Assembly: GCF_002591975.1 (NCBI RefSeq)
Contig: NZ_NVQE01000022.1
Location: 1-64,000, forward strand
DNA length: 64,000 nt
Direction of reading: 5' to 3'
Source of the DNA: Mycobacterium neglectum
GTDB taxonomy: Bacteria; Actinomycetota; Actinomycetes; Mycobacteriales; Mycobacteriaceae
Positions 58,561 to 64,000 of the stretch are shown piece by piece; the first letter of the stretch is position 1; every line of letters starts with the position of its first letter. The translations under genes were made by a program, and so were the position numbers. The notes beneath the pieces were generated by a model that had not been told where the DNA came from, made no database searches, and saw only the letters and a program-made list of their open reading frames with translations.

Positions 58561-59460
58561 GTGGAGTTCCGCCAGCTCGAGCACTTCGTCGCTGTTGCCG
58601 GCGAAATGAGTTTCACTCGCGCCGCCGAGCGCGCCCACGTAGTGCAATCGGCGTTGTCGACGTCCGTCGCCAAGTTGGAGCGCGAACTGGGCGTCTCACT
58701 GTTCGACCGATCCCGTCAGCAGATCCGACTCACGGCGGCGGGTGAGCGGTTCCGCACCCACGCTTATGAGGTACTGCGCGTCGGCCGCGCGGCCGCTGAG
58801 TCTGTCGGGGAATTTCGCGGATCACTGTCCGGCACAGTCGAATTCGGATCGCTGATCTCGTTCGGACCCTTGGATGTCCCACGCGCCCTCGGTGAGTTTC
58901 ACCGCGAGCATCCCTTCGTCCGGCTCCGATTGCGTCTGAGCCAGGCAGGCGCGTCGGCATACCTTCCCGCCCTCGTGGAGGGTTCGCTGGATCTCGCGCT
59001 GGTCTCGGTGCCCGACCGGTTTCCGGCTCAACTGGATATGCGGCTGTTGTTCGAGGAGCCCATGGTCTTCGTGTGTCGTGACGACCATCCACTGGCTGTC
59101 CGGGGCGCACTCCATCCCGGCGATGTTGCCGGTGAGGACCTGGTCGGATTTCCGCCGGAGTTCGGACTGCGCCGACTGATGGAAGGCGCCTTTCATGCCG
59201 CCGGTGTCGCACCTCGAACCCAGTACGAGGTGCCCGCCGGGTTCCCAGCCATTGCCGACTTCGTAGCCAACGGTCTGGGTACTGCATTCATGCCGGCGTC
59301 GGAGGCGAGTCGCTTCAGCGGTCTACGGTCCGTCGAACTCGTAGACCGGGTGCTGTGGCAGGTGTATTTGGCCTCCCCTCCGGTCGATCGGTTGACGCCG
59401 GCTTCGGCACGCCTGGCAGACGCTCTGCTCGACGCAGCAACTGACGCCCGCGGGCGGTGA
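58561..59460 (+). CDS. LysR family transcriptional regulator
   Basis: 299 residues starting at GTG. The winged helix reads MEFRQLEHFVAVAGEMSFTRA, QSALSTSVAKLERELGVSLF, and the effector domain starts at SGTVEFGSLISF. It is divergent from the GMC/alpha-beta hydrolase operon and likely controls it. It is unrelated in close sequence to the LysR at 36524. No clear terminator follows; the 147 bp before the convergent dehydratase gene shows nothing I can interpret. Confidence 0.85.
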   Translation: MEFRQLEHFVAVAGEMSFTRAAERAHVVQSALSTSVAKLERELGVSLFDRSRQQIRLTAAGERFRTHAYEVLRVGRAAAESVGEFRGSLSGTVEFGSLISFGPLDVPRALGEFHREHPFVRLRLRLSQAGASAYLPALVEGSLDLALVSVPDRFPAQLDMRLLFEEPMVFVCRDDHPLAVRGALHPGDVAGEDLVGFPPEFGLRRLMEGAFHAAGVAPRTQYEVPAGFPAIADFVANGLGTAFMPASEASRFSGLRSVELVDRVLWQVYLASPPVDRLTPASARLADALLDAATDARGR

Positions 59461-59607
59461 ATGGACACCGATCGCCGCCGGATGCCGAACGAAGTGAGCG
59501 CTGGGCCATCCGTCGGCCTGGCGGGGCAACGGTGGTCGCAGCACCCCGGTCGGCGAAGCCTCAGCGACGAAGTCAGAGCCTGCTTGAGCTTCCTTTGGGT
59601 CGAGTAG

Positions 59608-60633
59608 TCAGCGGAAGCGGACGTTCATGGTCGCCATGCCGAAGATCTTCTGGCCACCGGACTTCGCGGCGACGATCACGACACCGCTGCGGGTCTGCGG
59701 ATCCAGCGATTTGATCCGGCCGCTGAACTCGATATCTGCGCCCTCGGCGACCGACACGATCGCGGGGGCGGACAGCCGCACCGTGTAGCGGGTGACCGCA
59801 CCGGGATCGCCCGACCATTCGGAGTGGAACCCGGCGCCCAATCCCATGGTGAGCATTCCGTGGGCGATCACATCGGGGAGCCCGGCCAGCTTGGCGAGGG
59901 TCTCGTCCCAGTGAATCGGGTTTGCGTCACCGGCCACGCCGGCATAGTTCACCAGGTCGCCGCGCGACAGCCGGGTGTGGTGCACCGGCAGCTGGTCGCC
60001 GACGTTCACGTCGTCGAAAGAGGGCGTCCCCGGTGTGCGGGTCATGCCGCCCTCGGCGATCCGTACCTCGCCCTCGGGCCGCAACGCCTTCTCGTAGGCG
60101 GATTGACCGACGTCGAGGATGTTGACGTCGTGCATCATCGCCTTCTGAACCGCGACCTTGACCCCTTCATCGATGTCCTCAGAGGTCAGTCCGACAACAG
60201 TGGTGTGCAGGGTGTGCACCCGCTCCCCGGCCGTGTCGGTGAAGGTGTTGGTGACGGTGATGAAATCTCTGCCGCCGGTCCTGCGCACCGATGCCAGTTC
60301 GACGTCGACGAGCAGTTCGTCGCCGGCGACGATCGGGCGGTGCTGCTCGAAGACTTCCTCGGTCTGCAGGTAGGTGTCGTAACCGACGACGATCTGCTCG
60401 AACATGCGGCGATTGCAGGCCATGCCAGGGGTCGACGTGAACGTCACGGGCGCGATGACGTCCGAATAACCCAATTCAGCGGCGGCGTCGACGTCCCAGT
60501 GAGCGGGGTGATAGTCCTGCACCGCGCGGGCGTATTCGCGTACCTTCTCGCGGCCGACCAGATAGGTGCCGTCCATCTGGTAGTAGTGGCCGACCCGCGC
60601 TTCGACCGTTGCCGTTTCTGCTGTTGCAGTCAT
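59608..60633 (-). CDS. Fused HadA/HadB-type (3R)-hydroxyacyl dehydratase
   Basis: 341 residues. The N-terminal half is a FAS1-type/MaoC-N hotdog (YHPAHWDVDAAAELG), the C-terminal half a MaoC hydratase with the diagnostic hydratase-2 segment YAGVAGDANPIHWDE giving the catalytic Asp and His. Mycobacteria have such fusions alongside separate HadABC of the FAS-II system. It could dehydrate 3-hydroxyacyl chains (ACP or CoA), in fatty acid or polyketide metabolism. ATG 60633 is chosen over an upstream start at 60675. It is divergent from a frameshifted dioxygenase-like gene. Confidence 0.82.
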   Translation of the reverse strand: MTATAETATVEARVGHYYQMDGTYLVGREKVREYARAVQDYHPAHWDVDAAAELGYSDVIAPVTFTSTPGMACNRRMFEQIVVGYDTYLQTEEVFEQHRPIVAGDELLVDVELASVRRTGGRDFITVTNTFTDTAGERVHTLHTTVVGLTSEDIDEGVKVAVQKAMMHDVNILDVGQSAYEKALRPEGEVRIAEGGMTRTPGTPSFDDVNVGDQLPVHHTRLSRGDLVNYAGVAGDANPIHWDETLAKLAGLPDVIAHGMLTMGLGAGFHSEWSGDPGAVTRYTVRLSAPAIVSVAEGADIEFSGRIKSLDPQTRSGVVIVAAKSGGQKIFGMATMNVRFR

Positions 60634-60752
60634 CGATTGCCCAACTCTTCCGTCGGCTTGTCCTGTGCCGACCAAAGGACATTAACGTGTGGACGCCGGC
60701 ATCCAGCAATCCCGGGATTGCTCCGAGCGACCGGCCTACGCTGATTGCACGC

Positions 60753-61944
60753 ATGACTGTCGATAGACGAATCAGGGTCGACGGCGAGCTCGCAGCTACT
60801 GAGCCCGCCGAATTCTTCGAGGTCACGCTGCCGAACCTGTTCGCACAAGCGCATGATCGGCTGCGGCCGTCGCTGCGGGAGCTTGCGCCACGACCTCTGA
60901 CCATCACTGTCGGCAACCGTTCCTGGTCGCTGCGCGTCGACGACGTTCGGGTCGCCGTCTCGGCGGTTTCGACCGCCGGCACAGTTCTACGGGTCGACGC
61001 CGAGCAGCTCGCGTCGCTCATCGCCGACAAAGTCACGCCGATGGGATGGTTGACCACCGGGACTCTGGATATGGGCGGTCACCTGTCTGACATCCTGAAC
61101 TGGTGGCTCATCCTGCGAGCCGCACTCGACGGCACGACACCCCATCGGACCGGCGCCGTCGAATTCAAGGATCGCAACGGCGGGCAGCTCGACCTCAGCC
61201 GCTCGTTCGCTCCCGACGATCCGGCCGATGAAATGGCCTGGTTCCTTGAGCAAGCCGGCTTCCTACACATCAAAGGCCTGTACCGCGAAGACGAAATGGC
61301 CGCCATTTCGACTGAAATGGACGTCGCCGCACCGCTACTCCGATGGCGACGGACGCTCGTGGTGGGCCAGCCTCAAGGACGGATCGCGCGCGTTGGTGCG
61401 GATGCAGCGATTCGATAAGGAATCGCAGGTCGCCGCGGAGCTCGTCGCCGACGAACGTCTCACCCGGATCGCCGCGGTGACGGGGGACGGACACATCGCG
61501 AGCGGATGGGACGGGAATCGACTCGAGGCCCTCTTCAAGCCGATCGGCGTCGTTCAAGGCATCTCGGACATCCCCTGGCACAAGGACTGCTCTCTTGGAC
61601 GGCACAGCTACGACTGCTGCGGGCTCACGGTGGGGATCTCGGTGACCGGCGCCGACGCCATGTCGGGTCAGCTCCGCGTTGTCGCCGGTTCGCACCGGGC
61701 CCTCGTGTGGCCGGCACCCAGCCTCCAGCCGAGCCTCGACCTGCCCGTCATCGACCTCGCGACCGAGACGGGCGATGTCACCGTGCACTGCTCGTGCACT
61801 CTGCACATGGCTGCGCCGCCCGTGACACGGGAACGGCGAGTGATGTACACCAGCTTCAGCCTGCCCACACTCGGCGGCGAGGACGCCGCCCGCAAGGAGC
61901 TGCGAAGGATGGCTGACGCGGCGCCGCTGAACACCAGCCAGTGA
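60753..61944 (+). pseudogene. Phytanoyl-CoA-dioxygenase-like protein, frameshifted near 61333
   Basis: The first frame (from ATG 60753) ends its sensible sequence at EMDVAAP, after which it reads through to 61418 with no similarity. The second frame begins there with YSDGDGRSWWASLKDG and continues to 61944. The joined product of about 396 residues has the Fe-dependent dioxygenase pattern: IPWHKDCSLGRHS (His-x-Asp) and a later GDVTVHCSCTLHMA (His), then the Arg-bearing ERRVMYTSF. One extra base (or two missing) near 61333 accounts for the shift. The N-terminal 110 residues look SCP2-like (TVGNRSWSLRVDD). The catalytic motifs are intact, so a sequencing error is quite possible. Confidence 0.7.
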
Positions 61945-61974
61945 TGGCGCCTGGTTTCGGCGGTTCCTGTCGAG

Positions 61975-63351
61975 CTACTCCGGAACCTTGATGTTTTTGG
62001 GCACCATGCACGCCACCGTCTTGTCGCCGTCGATCCACCTGTCGATCCGGCAGTCGAGAACCATGGAGGCGAGGTGGTAGGCGTCGTTACGGGTCATGTC
62101 GAGGTTGGTGGCCATCTCGTCAAGCGCTGCCCAGGCAGCGGTCTTCATGGCGTCGAGCACATGCGGCGCCGTCCCGGTGGACACCCACTCGGTGGCGGTG
62201 TCGCCGGTTGGGAGATTGGGTGCGGGCGGGAGGTCGGGATTCTTGGGGACCACGCAGTGGGTGCCGAGGACCTCGTTCACCACCTCGGAGATACGACAAC
62301 TCCAGGTCCGGTACATGGCGCTCGTCGCGTCGGCCTCTGAGAGGCCGTGCTTGTCCATGATGAGCTTCACCGTCTCGGACTTGTTGATATCGAGCGCCCT
62401 GTCGAGGTTCTCGTCGTAGCCCACCGCAACCCAGCTCGTCGGCGTCTCGACGGTCGGCCAGTCCTGCGGCCGGTCCTTGATGAGGTCCACGGTGATGTTC
62501 AGCTCCGGATACCACGTCTCGAGTGCGTCGAGGTCGATCTCGCCGTTTCCCTGCTTGGCGTGCGAGTCGCCGGTCCAGATCAGCCCGCCCTCCACCTGCA
62601 CGGGCAGGTATGTGGTGGTGCCCGCCTGCATTTCGCGTAGGTCCATGTTGCCGCCGTACGTACCCGGCTGCTCGGTACTGCACTTGCCGTCGGTGCAATA
62701 GGCGCTGGTGGTGTCGGAACGTCCGACGCCGAGGGTGCCGGGGAACGGTTCGAGCGGCAACAGGACGTTGGGGGAGAAGCGCATCTGCATCTTGTCCGTG
62801 TCCAGGTAGTAGCTCGTCGCCTGTTCGGGGAACGCTCCGGGGAAGAGGCCCTTGTCCTCGGCGGTGTTGTTCGTCGCGTAGTTGGCGATCCGGATCCGGT
62901 TTATGTGGATCGCCAGGACGTCGCCGGGTTCGGCCCCGTTGACATAGATCGGTCCGGTGACCGTGTGCGGTCCGCGGTTCTGAACCGCGCCGTTGATCTT
63001 CTCGATCTGGCCCTCGGTGATTCCGGGAGCGACCTGCCCGCCACCCGCGGGCGCTGTCTGGATCGCGACGGTGTCGCCGGGGTCGATCCGGAGCACAGGC
63101 GGGATGTTGTTGTCGAAGACACCCCACTGTGTCGTCTGCGGAGTCGCCGGGAGCATCCAGAACCGGTGCCCGTCCTTCGACAGCGGCGCGGCCTCCATAT
63201 TGGCTTGATCCGGCGGACCTTGAAGGTAGGTGGCGGTGTAGTCGGGGTAGGGGCTGTCAGGATTCGTTGCGGCGCCGTCGGGGCTGGCCGCGCATGCGGA
63301 AAGCAGCGCGCACATCGTCACCGTCGCCGCGATCCTGCGGGTCTTACTCAT
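61975..63351 (-). CDS. Exported lipoprotein of the acetamidase/formamidase family
   Basis: 458 residues. The N-terminus is a lipoprotein signal (AATVTMCALLSAC, Cys about residue 19). The mature protein has the acetamidase/formamidase beta-sandwich signature: GDTVAIQT, NGAEPGDVLAIHINRIRI and TGDSHAKQGNGEIDL. Known enzymes of the family are cytoplasmic and hydrolyse formamide or acetamide; a lipid-anchored member is uncommon. The C-terminal 100 residues hold two similar units (SCRISEVVN...CVVPKN and DCRIDRWID...CMVPKN), each with a Cys pair suited to disulfides outside the membrane. Lies 36 bp from the P450 reductase-like gene on the same strand. Confidence 0.78.
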   Translation of the reverse strand: MSKTRRIAATVTMCALLSACAASPDGAATNPDSPYPDYTATYLQGPPDQANMEAAPLSKDGHRFWMLPATPQTTQWGVFDNNIPPVLRIDPGDTVAIQTAPAGGGQVAPGITEGQIEKINGAVQNRGPHTVTGPIYVNGAEPGDVLAIHINRIRIANYATNNTAEDKGLFPGAFPEQATSYYLDTDKMQMRFSPNVLLPLEPFPGTLGVGRSDTTSAYCTDGKCSTEQPGTYGGNMDLREMQAGTTTYLPVQVEGGLIWTGDSHAKQGNGEIDLDALETWYPELNITVDLIKDRPQDWPTVETPTSWVAVGYDENLDRALDINKSETVKLIMDKHGLSEADATSAMYRTWSCRISEVVNEVLGTHCVVPKNPDLPPAPNLPTGDTATEWVSTGTAPHVLDAMKTAAWAALDEMATNLDMTRNDAYHLASMVLDCRIDRWIDGDKTVACMVPKNIKVPE

Positions 63352-63387
63352 CTCTCGCCCGTGCTCCTTGAGCCTGCGGGTTCGGGT

Positions 63388-64000
63388 TCATCCCGCCCAT
63401 ACGTCTTCGACATAGCGGTCGGAGGCCACCAGCCCGTCCAGCCAATCCGCAGCCTGGTTCTCATCGGCTCCGCTGCGCGCCCGATAGATGTCGAGGAAGG
63501 CTCGACGCACGGCGGGCGCCATCTGCGCGCCGTCGCCGCACACGTACACATACGCGTCCTTCGCGGGATCGCCGAGCAGGTCCCAGACGTCGTCGGCGTC
63601 GGCGGCGATGCGGTCTTGGACGTAGCGCACCCCGTTCTGCGACGCGCGCGAAAATGCGGGCCGCATCCGCACGATTCCGAGCCTCTCGCCCTCCTCGAAG
63701 TCCTCTCGGAAGATGTAGTCGACGACCGGGTCGCGGACGCCGAAGAAACACAGCGCCGAGGTGAACGGCTCGCCGGATTGTTTGGCAGCCAACCTGTCTC
63801 CGAGGAAACCGCAGAACGGGGCGACCCCGGTTCCCGCGCTGACCAGGATGACATTGCGGCTGGGATCGGCTCCGGCCCGAAAAGCCTGTCGGGCCTGATC
63901 GACCCGGGCCCTGATCAGCTCCCCTGGCGCGATCGCGCCGAGATGATTGGAGGCCACCCCCTTGAACAGACCGTGACCGGAGCGGGCGGGAGCGCCCAGC
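63388..64000 (-). CDS. C-terminal part of a P450 BM3-type NADPH-cytochrome P450 reductase (partial)
   Basis: The frame is open from the right edge and ends at 63388; about 204 residues are visible. APARSGHGLFKGVASNHLG is the diagnostic substrate/FAD-domain end seen in CYP102 (BM3/CypD) fusions, followed by the NADPH-binding domain with VSAGTGVAPFCGFL, FFGVRDP, VYVCGDGAQM and the C-terminal aromatic region YVEDVWAG. The upstream part is outside the window, so whether it is a heme-reductase fusion cannot be shown. It precedes the acetamidase-family lipoprotein on the same strand and may share a transcript. Confidence 0.82.
   Translation of the reverse strand, partial: LGAPARSGHGLFKGVASNHLGAIAPGELIRARVDQARQAFRAGADPSRNVILVSAGTGVAPFCGFLGDRLAAKQSGEPFTSALCFFGVRDPVVDYIFREDFEEGERLGIVRMRPAFSRASQNGVRYVQDRIAADADDVWDLLGDPAKDAYVYVCGDGAQMAPAVRRAFLDIYRARSGADENQAADWLDGLVASDRYVEDVWAG

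Overview
The window is high-GC actinobacterial DNA and reads as a rapidly growing Mycobacterium/Mycolicibacterium. The clues are dense GTG/ATG starts, frequent 4-nt ATGA/GTGA gene overlaps, a fused HadA/HadB-type dehydratase, Tat/lipobox secreted proteins, and an erythritol/threitol gene layout resembling the one described in M. smegmatis. The first 26 bases match an Illumina Nextera (Tn5 mosaic-end) adapter at 23 of 26 positions, so the left edge is a contig end and the first gene is cut by the assembly.

Region 1 (27-3098) holds the tail of a zinc metallopeptidase-like protein, a small operon for two exported proteins (Atu4866-type lipoprotein and SnoaL-like), and an XRE-type regulator divergent from an SDR. 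Two overlapping perfect palindromes lie between the regulator and the SDR.

Region 2 (3109-27660) is a large sugar-acid/tetritol catabolic island. Left wing: a GntP permease, a 3-hydroxyacyl-CoA-dehydrogenase-family dehydrogenase and a TIM-barrel isomerase-like protein, divergent from a GntR regulator. Right wing: a DhaK-DhaL-type tetrulose kinase, an RpiB-like isomerase and a TPI-like isomerase, i.e. the known route L-erythrulose -> L-erythrulose-1-P -> D-erythrulose-4-P -> D-erythrose-4-P. GntR-type operator copies flank the regulator gene. An FGGY kinase, an SDR and a SorC-type regulator follow. Then comes one long coupled operon: Zn alcohol dehydrogenase (EltD-like), binding protein, two permeases, two different ATPases, a second DhaK-DhaL kinase, a ribose-type ABC importer (A, C, B) and an SDR. 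Inference: polyols and probably a C5 sugar acid are funnelled through erythrulose into the pentose phosphate pathway.

Region 3 (27832-34844) is an organic-acid module: an AtoE-type carrier, an Nramp-family transporter without the canonical metal-binding motifs, an RraA-type aldolase, a GntR regulator, a DHDPS-family enzyme and a ThDP enzyme. The palindrome TGGTATACCA occurs in both divergent promoters and probably marks the GntR regulon.

Region 4 (34866-39885) is mixed accessory content: a secreted protein, SnoaL-like, an SDR without the catalytic Tyr, LysR, MFS, and a frameshifted FAD monooxygenase.

Region 5 (40003-51604) is a compact, unrecognised biosynthetic cluster: a flavin-halogenase-like protein, a 1847-residue KS-AT-DH-KR-ACP polyketide synthase without thioesterase, a DrrAB-like ABC exporter, a CPA2 antiporter and a GH5-like glycosidase, mostly with overlapping or very close genes.

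Region 6 (51733-64000) has a small secreted protein, NIPSNAP-like, AKR, SDR and TetR genes, an esterase, a Tat-lipoprotein alpha/beta hydrolase coupled to a GMC oxidoreductase and divergent from LysR, the fused HadA/HadB dehydratase, a frameshifted phytanoyl-CoA-dioxygenase-like gene, an exported acetamidase/formamidase-family lipoprotein, and the C-terminus of a BM3-type P450 reductase running off the right edge. No rRNA, tRNA, CRISPR array or insertion sequence was seen, and no gene-free stretch exceeds about 200 bases.
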